Origin: Malaya genurostris
Taxonomy: Eukaryota > Arthropoda > Insecta > Diptera > Culicidae
Assembly (NCBI RefSeq): GCF_030247185.1
Contig: NC_080571.1
Location: 674,001-738,000, forward strand
Length of the DNA: 64,000 nt
Reading direction: 5' to 3'
The notes under the pieces are model-generated. The model saw nothing but the letters and a program-made list of their open reading frames with translations. It was not told the origin of the DNA and did no database searches. This document shows positions 20,802-33,706 of this stretch, in pieces. The translations under genes were made by a program, and so were the position numbers. The first letter of the stretch is position 1, and each line of letters opens with the position of its first letter.

Positions 20802-23800
20802 CCAAACTCAGCAGCCTCATCAATTCGTGATCTGCATGAATGTGTCGAAAAATTAAAGTTCGACATTTTTCGATTTACAGTAATCTTTAAAAAAAATGAG
20901 TCTTGAGTCGAATTAGTCTCTCCATCCGTGCAAATTAAATGTTTTTTTTTTTACTTAAAACGTCATACCGAAATCTAACATGCTATTAATTTTTGGAATA
21001 GCTTAAATTCTAAATTGTTTCGTGATCACACATTAAGAAAATGTTGTTGACTTTCTCCAAATTAATTCATTTCATCGTTCGACGAAGTCAGCATAGAAAT
21101 TTTGTTGTACTGCGAGGTGGAACCGGCAGTTCGACAAAAACTGTCAAAGCTCCGATGAACTGAAGACAAAATTTTAAAATAATGTGATAATGAAATTTAA
21201 GGAATGGACATTCTAGTTCTTCGACGTTGACAGACGACACTTTTTGGATAATTAATGAAGGTTGGACTTTCATAAACTAAAATTCTAATGCCACGATGTT
21301 GAACAAATGCGTAAGCGACTCCCCAACTCCTTTCAGTTTGTTGTAAATTTTAACGACTGAAAGTCGAATTGTATTGGATCCCATTCCCCGGTGCGGAAAG
21401 CCGAAACATTATCCAGTCAACAGATTAATCAATTCTCTTCACGTGAAGAATACTATTAAACTGTCTTACATTTTACTACTACGTGATATTTGTGGGTGAA
21501 AGTAATCACCACACCGATAAATTGGTTTAGTACAAGTACGCACATTTCGAATCAAAGTGCTCACCAGAAAATCGCTAGCTTCGCAAAGCATTAAACAAAA
21601 ATCCGTTTATTTTGCCTTTGTCATTTCGAAAGATTATTGCGAAGGGTTGACTTTCGCAAAGTGTGCCATGATTTTGCCCTAGGCAACAGCTTGAAAGGGC
21701 TGCCAACGTTTGGCTGTTCTTGCATTTGGCAATTGTCAAGGTTGGAACTGCTTTCGGAGCATCTGTCAGATGACCCAAACTGTCTGGCTACATGTTGTCC
21801 GGTGGCGTTAGCGAAATCGCTCTGCCATGCCTGCCTGACTGGGGTCGGCATTCTGGGGACAACCTAAAATCATAGCTGCGTGACTTTTACGATTTCACCG
21901 GCTCTTTTGTTTTATGAGTCGCAGGATTTTGTATCAAAGAAGCAGAGGGCCTTAATCTTATTTCGCAACTGATTTCACGTTCAGGAACGATGTTGCTGAC
22001 TGGAGAAGCTTCTAAGCGGATGACGGTTTCCAGTGGGCCCCAAACAGGTTCGTTACCATGGTCAGAAACTTTTCTCGGCAGACACAATCATTCGACTCGT
22101 CCCATTTTGGAATAAAGCGTGTCTCGCCTTTCTATGAGAGGCAATAATAAGGCCTGGGATGGCGGCTTTGAATGTAAGCTGGGCATCCTAAAAAAAATTG
22201 ACGAAGGCAAAAAAGGGTGGGTTTGAAAAAGTGAGCATGGTATTATGCCTTTTTAAGTTGGATCCAATGGTTGTACTTTTTTTATTTGATGGTATATGAC
22301 CAATGTTATTTAAAGTGAACTCAATGCCGTTTCCACCCCATCAACTGGATAGTGCTTCAGTATCTGGTTTATATGATCCTAACGATTTGAGCTCGAATCG
22401 TGTTGATACTTTCGTTTTGATACGGATCGTTATAACGAACGGAACCTTTTTATGATATGCTTGAGAATTCGTTTGGAAAAAATACTTCTTTGATTGTTTG
22501 AAACATTGAAACATCTAAATCATTTCTTAGCTAAACAAAAAAAGTTTCCTAGAATAATTTCAAACATCGGTTTAATTTAAACAACTTTCACTGCCATAAA
22601 TTATAAATATAAAACCGTGCTGTTCAACCGTTCTCCTGCTCAACAGTTTCTTGTCTGACTGTTACAATTCCATCCACAAGTGAACCGCACAAAGTAGACT
22701 ATTCAAATCCAAAGTATTACATTCCGAGACACACTCGAGCGTCGTATCTCAGGTTCTCTCTTGGTTCCTTTGGTCTGTGTTCGGAGGCTCAGACGAATGG
22801 ATGTACAAACGCACAAACACGACTTTTCCTCTCAGATTCGAGATATTTCACATTCACTTTAGCATCAGTGATATAATACAGCCTTATTTCAGTCATGAAA
22901 GACAATGAAATGGGAATCTTTTACGAGAGTGTGACCGCAATATTTGTTTGCCCGTTTACTAGCGCATGTCAAGATCTACGAATTATAATCCGGAGGTGGA
23001 TCAAACATCCCAACGCCATTCGTGGGCAAAATCACAAATGTGGAAATGTGTTCTGCTAGACATAAACACATGCTGTTTGCTGAACAGAAAATTTTGCATA
23101 CATACATGTACGGATAACGATTATGTACGTGTCAGAATTACCGCATGATACTGGTCGAAAAGGCAATTTGAAGCAAGTGTGAAGTGCCTGACACTTTGAC
23201 AAAATCAAAACTGAACGCAAGGCAATTCTATTGTTTTCAGGACAAATAATGCATGCAATTCCAACAACGGGCTTCCACGAGATATCAACTAATTGAATTA
23301 CTTTCGGTACCATACATTTCGAATGGAACTCAAAGCACAAAGCAATGGCAAACTCAAACTCAAACTCAAACGGCGTTTCAATTTCAAACATAGCATCTTA
23401 TCAGACATCTATCAGAATTCCGCTGTTGTATATCACGTCTTGCATAAAATTTCGCTCGTTCTGGCGAAACGGTGTATGACGGAACGAACGAACGAACGAA
23501 CAATAACTAAGCACTCAACAAGCACAAGTAGGCGTTGCAAATTGGCTGACCTGATTCATTTCGATCTGTGGCAGAGCTGAACGTTGGTCAATATTGAACA
23601 TTCTCCGATTGATACCGAAATCGCAATCCTGTCGTGATTCTTCAGCTACAAAAGCAGTGTGCCCAATCCAATTGTAAATATTAGCTATAAATGTTAAATC
23701 TGTCGGTTGGGTAAGCTTTTTCAAATCAGTAAAAATATTAGCACTCAATGTTTAGTGAATCGATTTATTTCCCCATGGACAGAGAAAACTCAACTTTAAT

Positions 23801-24289
23801 AACCCATGGATTCGCCAAATATAGTTAAAACCGAGGAAAAATAAACTATATACACACCCCGATTCTGCACTTTCGTTCGAGTTCGAATTTGGCATTCTTT
23901 ATTCCGTTCGATGGAACGCGCCTAGTAAATTTATCTTAAGATAGCGATCCAGGTGTAAAAGTGGTTCAAGTATACAAAAGTTTTAGTTTAGACAGATTTT
24001 AATATACAATTTGACAAAATTCCGACGCTTTATAATCCCGAATTGTGAAGCTGTTTGGTTTTTCTTTGTTTCGCTTAAAATGAAACACTAAAACTGTCAC
24101 ACCAAACCCAAACGCTAATGGGCAGCATTGAGTTCTGTCATAGTTCTCAGCGCAGAAAAACTTCTTAGGAAAAATCAGAATCAACGTATCAAATGTTCTA
24201 AATAAAATAGAATTGACTCCTTGATCTAAATGTATTACTCATCCTTGATCTAAATACTTACTCATCATCCGCTGGAAGATTGATAGTAT
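20802..24289. other. no gene seen; two microsatellites
   Basis: No supported gene in 3.5 kb. Short tandem arrays are (AAACTC)3 at about 23349-23370 and (GAAC)5 at 23482-23501. The 21.6-22.1 kb patch is GC-richer and has frames open on both strands, without family resemblance. TATAAATATAAAA at about 22602 resembles a TATA box, but no gene follows that I can define. Confidence 0.4.
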
Positions 24290-24420
24290 CAATTATCTTT
24301 CTTTGGATCCTGAAGACCGTACGGCAACCGGGGACGAAAAAGTTCAGCCAAGAATAGACCCGGTAGTTTCCGGCTTCCATGTCGTTAAAGGCAACGATTG
24401 CAGAACTTTTTTTCTCTTTT
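24290..24420 (+). repeat. second copy of the 5' part of the 18.7-19.9-kb insertion
   Basis: GGCTTCCATGTCGTTAAAGG and the flanking AGCCAAGAATAGACCCGGT match the reverse complement of 19.69-19.8 kb with substitutions. This marks a dispersed family. Outside these roughly 130 bp the two sites differ. Confidence 0.5.
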
Positions 24421-25060
24421 TCACTTGAAGTCATTTTTGAGGAAATTCTTCGGATAGAAAAAATGTGGGAACGGAAAATTCTATAAGACACTTTAAGCAC
24501 TGGAGATCCTTCCAATGTATCTAATGCTGTAAAAATCGTTAAGTCCAATTTTGAGTATTGGATGACTATTTCTGGTACTTCCGGAATCGAAAACCGAAGA
24601 CTGATAAATACAGAGTCTTCACTTCGGCTCTAAGAAGAAATACCGCAGAGAAAATGATTTTCATGATAGTGTTGCTGACTTCAATACGAGCTATACTGAC
24701 AAAAATAACAAAGAATAGTCCAGCGGAATATCAATCATCAAACAATATCACTAAAAATGCCCAGATCACTGATATCGCGTGTGTTTACAGATTCCCTTCG
24801 TTTGGTTTCGCTAGATTTCATGACGTCTTGGAATTCTGGATATTTACCTCGAAGGGACAGGATCAGGATCAGAACAAAATGGCTCAGATGGCACGTTCCC
24901 CAAGTAATTCGGAGATTTGTGCCTTGGCGGGTTTCACATCATTTCCTGATGGGAGAGGATAGGAAAAGAAGGAAGGATGTGTGGGATGGGGAATTTCAGA
25001 AACAGCTCAACTAAATCGCAGGGACGACTCGAGATTTCCTAAGAAACCAAGAATCTCCAC
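24421..25060. other. no gene seen
   Basis: No supported gene. The words CATGACGTCTTGGAATTCTG and GATATTTACCTCGAAGGGACA at 24819-24862 recur at 29273-29316 on the other side of the retrotransposon. Confidence 0.4.
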
Positions 25061-25618
25061 CGTCACGACCTAGAGCTCTTTGTCACATTGGACAAGGAAT
25101 TGTAGGATAACCCTTAGCTTCAGTTTCCTGGAACTATGTTCATCCATGTACGGGAAGCCAAAAATTCTCATGCGCAGTTGCGTTAATGCTGGGCAGTTGC
25201 ATATCAAATGATATGAAGTTCCGTAATCGGATTCACAAAGATCACACGAATAATATTCAGCACGTTGAATAGTAGCCATGTGATATTTTAGTTTACAATG
25301 CCAAGTCACTGCTCTGACTAGAATACTGCAATTTTACTTAGAGAAATGTAATAGATTCTTAGATGTTTTCAAATTTAGATTTGGTAAAATTGCCAACTTT
25401 CTAGATTTCGTCAATGACTGGCATGCGTTGACACTGTCCAAGATCGAATCTTGTGTTTTATCCAGCTAATTGGTAATGGTAAGGCTGGTTTAGGACCGAC
25501 AAAACTGGTCTCTGCTCCTGTTCCAGCCAATTCGTTTCCAGTAATACCAGAATGACCCATAAGAGGTTTACAGCATTTAATGTGCTGAGTTCTTCAATTT
25601 GAGTTCGACAAGCAATTA

Positions 25619-26872
25619 ACAGATCGGCTGAAAAGTTCGTATCGTTTCTATGAGAGGGCGCCACTAGAATTAAATCCATACCTTCAAAAGATACGTGTAT
25701 AAATTTGACAGCTTTGTGAGATATTGCATTTTGAGTGAAGCTACTTTTATTATTGTGAAAAAAATAGAAAAAAAGTAATTTCGTGTGTTGATGAAACACT
25801 ACTTTTTGATGAAAAAAAGTGCCGCCGATACCAAAAAATGGCTTGATGAGTGTTATCCAGACTCTGCACCGGGCGAAGCAACAATTCGGAAGTGGTTTGC
25901 AAAATTTCGTACTGGTCATATGAGCACCGAAGACGATGAACGCAGTGGACGTCCAAAAGATGCTGTTACCGATGAAAACGTGAAAAAAATCCACAAAATG
26001 ATTTTCAATGACCGTAAAGTGAAGTTGATCGTGGTAGCTGACACCCTAAAGATATCAAAGGAACGTGTTGGACATATTATTCACGAATATTTGGATATGA
26101 GAAAGCTTTGTGAAAAATGGGTGCCGCGTGAGCAATCACAATCGATCAAAAACAACAACGAATTGATGATTATGAGCAGTGTTTGGAGCTGTTATATCGA
26201 AATAAAACCGATTTTTTTCGTCGATATATAACAATGGACGAAACATGGCTCCATCACTTCACTCCGGAGTCCAATCGACAGTCAGCTGAGTGGACTGCAC
26301 GCGATGAACCGAACCCAAAGCGTGGAAAGACTCAACAATCGGCCGGTAAGGTTATGGCGTCTGTATTTTGGGATTCGCATGGTATAATTTTCATCGACTA
26401 CCTTGAAAAGGGAAAACCATCAACAGTGACTATTATATAGCGTTATTAGAGCGTTTGAAGGATGAAATTTCAAAAAAACGGCCTCATTTGAAGAAGAAAA
26501 AAGTTTTGTTTCATCAAGACAATGCAACGTGTCACAAGTCGATGAAAACCATGCTGAAATTGAACGAATTGGGCTTCGAATTGCTCCCTCATCCACCGTA
26601 TTCTCCAGATTTGGCCCCCAGTGACTTTTTCCTGTTCTCAGACCTCAAGAGAATGCTCGCTGGTAAAAAATTTAGAAGCAATGAAGAGGTAATCGCTGAA
26701 ACTGAGGCCTATTTTGAGGCAAAGGACAAATCGTACTACAAAAATGGTATCGAAAGGAAGATCGCTGTAATCGCTGTATCGCCTCTGATGGCAATTATGT
26801 TGAATAATAAAAACGAATTTTGACAAAAATGTGTGTTTCTATTAAACGATACGAACTTTTCAGCCGAACTGT
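25619..26872 (+). mobile_element. mariner inserted in retrotransposon RNase H
   Basis: ACAGATCGGCTGAAAAGTTC starts at 25619 after TA (25617-25618). The element ends with CTTTTCAGCCGAACTGT at 26872 before TA (26873-26874). The 1254-bp copy has both inverted repeats. Retrotransposon RNase H code continues on both sides in matching order (EARSSLVT above, CRTQIEELSTLNAVNLLWV below), so the mariner is the younger insertion. Confidence 0.9.
25785..26823 (+). pseudogene. mariner transposase pseudogene
   Basis: The frame is open from VLMKHYFLMKKSAADT to about 26140, then shifts at GAGCAATCACAATCGATC, where other copies read GAGCTCACAATCGATC. It shifts again near 26420 (GGGAAAACCATC against GGGAAAAACCATC) and near 26755 after NGIE. 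The catalytic Asp residues (MDETW, HQDNATC, APSDFF) are all present. The long form AGKKFRSNEEVIAETEA is retained. Confidence 0.85.
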
Positions 26873-27955
26873 TACAAGACTAGACCTGGCTTCATTTGCA
26901 CCAAGTGCTTTTAGAGCTGCATGGCTGTCCGAGCAGAAATAGATTCGTTTGCCACAGACACCCCGTTGGAGAGCTGCCTGTACTCCACAGATAATCGCAA
27001 AGAGTTTACCTTGAAACACGGTGCAGAAACCACCACCAGTGAGTGAGATTGTTCTAATCTCATTTCGCGACAATAGACACCTGCACCGGTTTGACCCTCC
27101 ATCAAGGAACCGTCAATGTAACAAGTTATATATTCTTCAAGTTGTCGCTCCATCCAGCCAGACAGCCATTCTCCACGGTGAAGATATGTAATGTTAAAAG
27201 TTTTAGAAGGGAAATTGCATGAAAGCGTAAGATCACTAGGAGCGAGAATATACTCTTCTAAATTTATTAGGCCACAGCAGGGTGTTACTAGTTTCACGGT
27301 CCCGAAAACCATGCAAGCTTTCTTTATTCTGAAGTCAATGTGACTGGACCAATTCAGTTTTGAGTCAAGAATTACCCCTACATACTTAACTCGATCCCTT
27401 GCCACAACGTCAGAGCCAAATAGCCTCATCGGACGGATTCCATTTGTAATCCTACGATGAGTGAAGAGTACCATTGATGTTTTGTTTGGATTTACTGATA
27501 ACCCGATTTGAAGACATCATTGTTCAACAGTACAAAGAGCATGCTGCATTAAGTCAAACAGAGTATTAATACAAATACTCGTGATTAATATAACATATGA
27601 TAATCATCGGCGAAGCCGTAGGTCGGAAAGCCAAGATCATTTAGTTTTCTTAACAAGCCATCTGCAACGAGGTTCCATAACAATGGCGAAAGAACACCAC
27701 CTTGGGGACAACCACAAACACTTTGTCTTCTCAACTCTGCCTGTCCCAGTGATGAAGATAATAGTCGATTTCCAAGCATTGTGTGGATCCAATTTATTAT
27801 AGATGTAGGTACTCCATGACCACGCGCGGCATCTAGAATTGAATCGAAAGACACGTTGTCAAATGCGCCTTCTATATGTTAAGAAAACTCTCAAGCAAGA
27901 CTGTTTTTGTGAAAAAGCTTTTTCGATATTATAAACTACATCGTGTAGTAAGGTG

Positions 27956-28295
27956 TAGAGATGTTCGGGTCTCGGGTATTTTACCCAAAACCCGACCCGT
28001 ACCCGTACTCGACGGGTTTTTGGTCGGGTACGGGTAAAAATTTTTATTTTCAATCGGGTACGGGTCGGGTACGGGTACGGGTAAAAAATTAATGATATGT
28101 TTGTTTTAGCAACCTGAGGTCGCTCTAGATCGGACTCCAATCGCGTAGTTTCGCTCTGAAAATTTTCTCGGGTCGCACCACGCATCCAGCCGAGTTTGTT
28201 TATTTTCTTTTTTTCATGAGTTGTTGTTTAGGGCGCGTACCACGTGTTCGTTTTACTCGGAGTCAGAGTAGCCCGCGTCTAGATTCAAAAACGAA
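27956..28295. mobile_element. CGGGTACGGGT-rich insertion, possible hAT end
   Basis: Between two RT segments of the surrounding retrotransposon lie about 340 bp that do not code for RT. They begin TAGAGATGTTCGGGTCTCGG and contain many alternating GGGTACGGGT and CCCGACCCGTACCCG words. The TAGAG start and dense subterminal repeats resemble a hAT-type terminus. The opposite end and an 8-bp duplication could not be found, and part of the RT is missing, so the insertion came with a deletion or has lost one end. Confidence 0.4.
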
Positions 28296-29250
28296 AACGG
28301 TATTAGCTTCCTCACAAGTTTCACGGCCACCTTTGAGAAAAAATTTAAAAATTATTTCACGCCATGCTATTGGAATATATCCTGTCGCAAGGCTACATAT
28401 CAGAATTTTCATTAAAACACGTTTGAAGTGTTCAAACCCTTTTTGAAGTAATATAGGAAATATTCCATCTTTTCCCGGTGATTTGTACGGAGCAAAACTC
28501 TCCACTGCCCCTTTTATTGAATCAGTTGTATTTTACGAGTTAAAGTCCAAGAATCGCAATCACCTGAAAAGAACTCAGGAACTGCTGCCTGTGATAACTC
28601 CGTACACCATTGGAAGTGTGTATTAAACAGACAATTGAGTATCTCGTGTTCATTTGTCGCGTTCATTCACCGTTTTCAATCTTTATTGACTTGACATGAA
28701 AGTTTTCCGATTTCGACAATAGTTTATTTAATCTACTAGCCTCATTTAGATTAGAGATGTTATTGCAAAGGTTTTTCCATCCACTTCGCTCAGAAGACCG
28801 GAGAACAGTTTTGTAAGCTCGGCGAGCTGACACGAATGCCTCCGATCCATCTCTGTCTCGGCGATTCCAGGCTCTTCTACACAGTTTTCTAAGACTAGTG
28901 AGTTCAGCGTTCCTTTGCTAGCTCTCACGATACGAAGTGGGCAAACCTCCTTGTATGCCGCAACTATGAGCGAATTTTTCATATCTACAACATTATCCAA
29001 GTCCTTTGGAGATCCAACTATTGGTACGTAACCATGAAAGCTAGTGGCCAACCCTCCTATGTAATGATCCCAGTTTGCAGATGTGGAATTACGATAAGTG
29101 ATAATATCAAACGTAGCGTTTAAATGGTCGATGTTATAACGTATTTGTGATCAGATAACGATGACTCGAGCTCGTTCGGCACAGCCCAATTCGATAACTC
29201 ATGAGAGATCCTATCCGAGCAGAGAGTTAGATCCAGCACCTCTTCCCTGC

Positions 29251-31880
29251 CAGAGCGTTCAAAAGTTGGTCGTCCATGACGTCTTGAAATCCTGGATATT
29301 TACCTCAAGGGACAACAGACCTTGTTTCACGGACAGAAGAATAATGTCATCTTGATAATTCAAGATCCAACCAACCAATCACTAAGGACCGCTGTCTGAA
29401 GACTGTATAAAACCCTCCATATCTTCATTCAACTACATACCCACCATAATAACTCATTCGTTACCTAGCATCAAAATAGATCAACCAGCTTATTCGAATT
29501 TGGGTCAAACTCGCATGAGATTTTCGTTGTCCATTGGTATACATTACTCTTCATGATGAACTCAAACAAACCTCCAATCCAATCGTCTTGAAAATTGAAT
29601 ATTAAAAAGCGCGCATGTGTCGACTTCGATGACAACTAATTTTCATAATTTATGGTTCATATCTAGCAGTTAATTTTTTTCTGGATCCGACTTTCGGCTC
29701 TAGTGTTATAGGATGATGAGTGCTAAAAATTTCAAACCTTCGTTAAAAATGGCGATGAAAGCAACGTTCCAATACCTATACCTCGTTAGTTGATGTTCAG
29801 TGAAATTTCGCTAGTAATCAAAAGTTCTACAGTTACTGAAAAAAATCCACTTTCTTGCTGATTAAAAGTATACGAGAAACTTCTGACAACTTGCAGGAAC
29901 AGAAAAAGTCTCACGTGTACCTTCTGTACTTTCGTGTACTCGTAAAAATATGTGGAACTGTTCCACTTGATAGTGCAGAACCACTTTCTCGCTGCCTAAT
30001 AATACATGGGAAACTTTCTTCAACTTGAAAATGCGAAAGAAGTTTCGATCGCACTTTCACTCTGTATGAAAGTTCAACAAATTTCAACTTTCAAATGTGA
30101 ATGGTTACTCAGAAATAGTAAGCTGCTTAAACCAAACTATTGCCCTTTTTTTCGAACTTTCGATGGCTTGGGTTTCTCAGGGAATACGAGAATTATGAGA
30201 TGAGATAGGCATCATTATAGCAGTTGGTGAATTAAAACAGGATTTTCAGTATTTATCCACACTTGAAGGTTCACGCATCGCATCTGAAAGAACTTCCGTG
30301 AGCGGATCAATTTATAAAATTATTTCCTTAAATTGTAATGAGAAATTTCCTGATTTTTTCTAGACTATTAAAGACATGTTTCTAATTTACATTGGTTATT
30401 TGACCGTTTACGTTAAAAGTCTGCATGTTCCGTGTAGAAACGCACATAAGTACATATGACAGATAGGTACCGTCAATTCTGAAGATACGAAGCTGTTGTC
30501 GCAACGGGAACGATAGCGAACTGAATTTCAAATCGACATCGCCATACAGATAAAAGACAACACAGTTTTTCATTAACACCACCAGCCAGCATCCGCCGTC
30601 TTCCACCGCGAAATCAATTTAGAAACACTTGTTTTTTTTTTTCAATCCATTTCGCACACAAGCAATTTATTATGAACAGCCAAGCCAGTAAACAATACTT
30701 TCCCTTCGATCTGACAACACTTACCGGAATGATACAGAGGGAAATTTGCTTTTCAATGGGTCCTATGCGATATTGCCAGTCGCATCGGTTGATATGTAAA
30801 CAGTGCTTCATGTATATAGAAGTGATTGGATCTTCTTTCAGACGCGTCCTGTTCGTTGTTATAAGAACAACTGGAAAATCGAGAGTGGGTGGTACTGTTA
30901 TGATTTCGATAAAGGATACGCGGAGGGTGAAAGAGTTTCAGCGTGATTTCGCTTTAAATTAAATTTAAACCAAGTGGTTTTAGTCAGTCAACAAATATTG
31001 TGTTGCATTCAACATCTATTATAGCACATTGAAGTGTTTCTTTCTCGTTTTTATCGGGATCCACTACGACTAGTTTTTAATTTTTCATCACGGTAAACAC
31101 CATATCGATCGGATACAACTTAGTTAGATGCCAAGCTTGAAGGGAGACACTTGTGAAATAGAAAATTTCATTTCAGTGTCAGGCAAAATTGAATGATTTC
31201 CACTGGTCGGAGACTGGCGATGGAAGCATACTGGTGGGTGGAAATTGACTGGGAAATTATTTAACTGGAAACATCGAGCCTGCTCGGTATTTCGTTCGGT
31301 TGAATAATTTTATTTCAAATTTTTCTATTTCGTTCGCTTGATCTATAGTATCGCTTTCCCTGGAAATTGTTCTTTTACAGCACTTGTATATTTACAGAAA
31401 TTTTGACGAATTCGGTATTGGCAAACAAGATTCGAATTATCGTATTATATGCTTTTGCTTTTTTCATCAAGAAACGTGTCCTCGAAGGTCCGAGTGTCAT
31501 ACACCATTCGAATCGGTTTGTTGCGATCGTAAAATGATCGTAAAAACCGATTCTCTCCAAACATAGAACATACTTTTATAAAATTCTCCCCCCTACGTGA
31601 AATGCCACGAACTGTTAAAAAATCAAAATAATAACTTGAGAACGATGGAGGAGGAGGAATATCTCGTACTTTAAGTAAATTCAAGTACATTTTTGATTTC
31701 AGTTAATTCTACTCGGTGTTCACCGCGCCAAAATGAGGTTTTGGGGAATGCTCTGTTACCACCTTATTTTTCAATAATCAAATAAAGAAATTTAACTGAT
31801 TATTAAATTATGCTTAATAATGTAAAAAAGTTTGAATGAATTTGGTGAAGCTGTTTCTCCGTAGAAAAATTACAAAAAAA
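29251..31880. other. no gene confirmed
   Basis: No repeat with a partner in this window, apart from the 44-bp repeat at 29273-29316. Around 30.38-30.81 kb two minus-strand frames carry fairly protein-like text (RCDWQYRIGPIEKQISLCII before a GTAAGT; YLYGDVDLKFSSLSFPLRQQ). I could not join them with valid splice sites or name a family. Confidence 0.35.
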
Positions 31881-33706
31881 CTGTCCTTATCCACCTAGTG
31901 GTGTAATGATGCCTTTCTTATATTACTAAAATTTCCGAAAAATTTCTCTGGAAGATTCTGTGAAGAATTTTTTTTTCTATCTTGAATAAAATAAGAAACT
32001 TTCTTTAGGTATAAACTAACATAACCTTTTCGATTTGTGAACAGTTATGTCAAGTTAATCAGAATTTTACTTTATTTTGCTTCGTCGCTCTAAATGACGA
32101 TGTGCTATTTTAAATACACTTCATCCTTTGAAAGTATGGTGAAATTCTGGGACAATGAGATTTTTTATTTTATGAGTGATATTATTTGACACATACTCAC
32201 ACACATACACGCACAGGTACATACATTGCTCAGCTTGATGAACTGTGTCGAATGATATAGAACACTTAGCACTCTGGGCCAGTTTTCACTAGTGAATTTT
32301 TCAATTGATTGCATAAACTTTTTATATGAGACAGGCAATAAGAGTACTTTTATAGAAAAGCATCTTTATAACACTAACAACAAGGTACAAATTGAATAAA
32401 AGAATTAGAAAATTTACATTTTTTTTTCACCTGAAGAATCTAAATTTTAATCTGGCAACCCTGCACGCTATATGAAATTGAACAAAGCACGCTGCGAACG
32501 GAGCAAAGCCGCACGTACCGTTGCGTACTAGTTTTGCATTACTGACGTCATTACGTCATGCATCGTCATTACGATTTGAATGTTTTGACACTCATCGCCC
32601 TATAATTTCGGAACCGGAAGTCGTATCAGAATGAAACTGCGCAGCATATTTAAAGACAATAAGAGCTTCAATTTGAATCACGATTCGTGAAAATCGGCTT
32701 AACCGTTGCTGAGAAATCGACGGGAGTTCCGTTTTTCGAGATTTTCTTCACTATTATCGGTGCTTTCGGAAGCGGAAATTGGGGACTAGTAGTCCTGAAG
32801 CAGTTTTAATATATTCACTAACTAACAAGATCTGTCAACAAGATTAATTTAGCAGTAAGTTTTATAAAAATGTGCACCTCGTTTCGCCATCGCTTGTGAA
32901 AAAATACTCATGAAATTGAAAATTTGCATTAATCGCACTGTAATACCGGAACCGAAAGTCGGATCTGGTTCATTTTTTCGAGGACTTTTTAAAGAATTTC
33001 CTCTCATTTGCTTCTTAGTTTGTAAAAATCGGTTGAGAAATTCCCGAGAAAATTGGTAAAATTGCCTTTCTCATATAGAGAGGTTATGCAATCGCTGCGA
33101 AAACCGACTTTTGAACCGAGGCCCGGAGGGCCGAGTGTCATATACCATTCGACTCAGTTCATCGAGTACGCAAAATTTCTGTGTGTGTATGTGCGTATGT
33201 GTGTATGTAACGTTTTTTTGCACAAACTTTTCTCAGAGATGGAAGAAACGATTTTCACAAACTTAGATTCAAATGAAAGCTCTTTAGGTTCCATACTAAA
33301 TTCCTCAATTTCAATTTGATCCGACTTTCTGTTCTGGAGTTATAAGGGTAAAATGTACAAAAAATGGAAATATGTTTCCTATCATTTCTCATAGATGGCG
33401 CCACCGATTTTCACAAACTTAGGTTAAAATGAAAGGTCCTATGGTCCCATACGAAATTCCTAAATTTCATCGGGATCCGACTTCCGGATCCGGAAATATA
33501 GGGTAAAGTGTGTTAAAAATTTTGTACCAAAAATTCTCCAATCTTCTTCAATTGATAGTTTCTATCAGTAGACGGTCAAACAAACCGAGTTCGGGTATTC
33601 TTTCAAGAATCGAAAAAAAATATTTTGAAGAACACCACGGTATTATATATATCAGCATGATTGATATGAGAAAGGCATCACTACACCACTAGGTGGATTA
33701 AAACAG
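31881..33706. repeat. mosquito-type repeat D, copy 2, with both inverted ends
   Basis: The left end CTGTCCTTATCCACCTAGTG at 31881 and the right end CACTAGGTGGATTAAAACAG at 33706 are imperfect inverted repeats that continue into ATGCCTTTCTTATAT and ATATGAGAAAGGCAT. Inside are spaced CCGGAAGTCG plus GTGAAAATCGG blocks, a GAGGCCCGGAGGGCCGAGTG core at about 33120, and short GTGTGTATGTG runs. With no transposase, this is a non-autonomous element or a composite of nested copies (1.83 kb). Confidence 0.7.

Larger units (their letters stand above)
25070..29246 (-). pseudogene. endonuclease-RT-RNase H polyprotein pseudogene
   Basis: The frame is broken by at least a shift near 27876 (between VEKA-type leader YNIEKAFSQKQ and GAFDNVSF), the insertion at about 27956-28295 that replaces a stretch of RT palm, frame changes around 27.5 and 27.0 kb, and the mariner. 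The catalytic FADD and the endonuclease SDH remain legible, so decay is moderate. No product can be expected. Confidence 0.8.
25061..29250 (-). mobile_element. non-LTR retrotransposon with endonuclease, RT and RNase H (R1/I/LOA-like)
   Basis: Minus-strand order is: endonuclease end (GREEVLDLTLCSDRI and SLSDHKY near 29245-29140), linker (28.75-29.05 kb), RT fingers (YKSPGKDGIFPILL near 28490), palm (GAFDNVSFDSI near 27860, GCPQGGVLSPLLWNL, then YGFADDYHMLY near 27595), thumb (VKYVGVILDSKLNW), RNase H (CYIDGSLMEGQTGAGVYC and FCSDSHAALKAL), and a C-terminal zinc-type motif (CDLCESDYGTSYHLICNC near 25240). This order is that of R1/I-superfamily elements. A mariner at 25619-26872 interrupts the RNase H, and a GGGTACGGGT-rich piece interrupts the RT. 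ORF1 is missing. Confidence 0.85.

Noticed and set aside
21575..22087. Frames open on both strands in a GC-richer patch
   Set aside because: No domain, no splice sites and overlapping frames on both strands; treated as non-coding.
22598..22850. TATAAATATAAAA followed by possible transcription start and a small ATG frame
   Set aside because: The frame after ATG is only about 20 codons and no donor or downstream exon could be supported.
30382..30811. Two protein-like minus-strand frames that could be exons
   Set aside because: There is a possible donor (CCGGTAAGT) but no acceptor with matching phase before the next frame, and no family resemblance.
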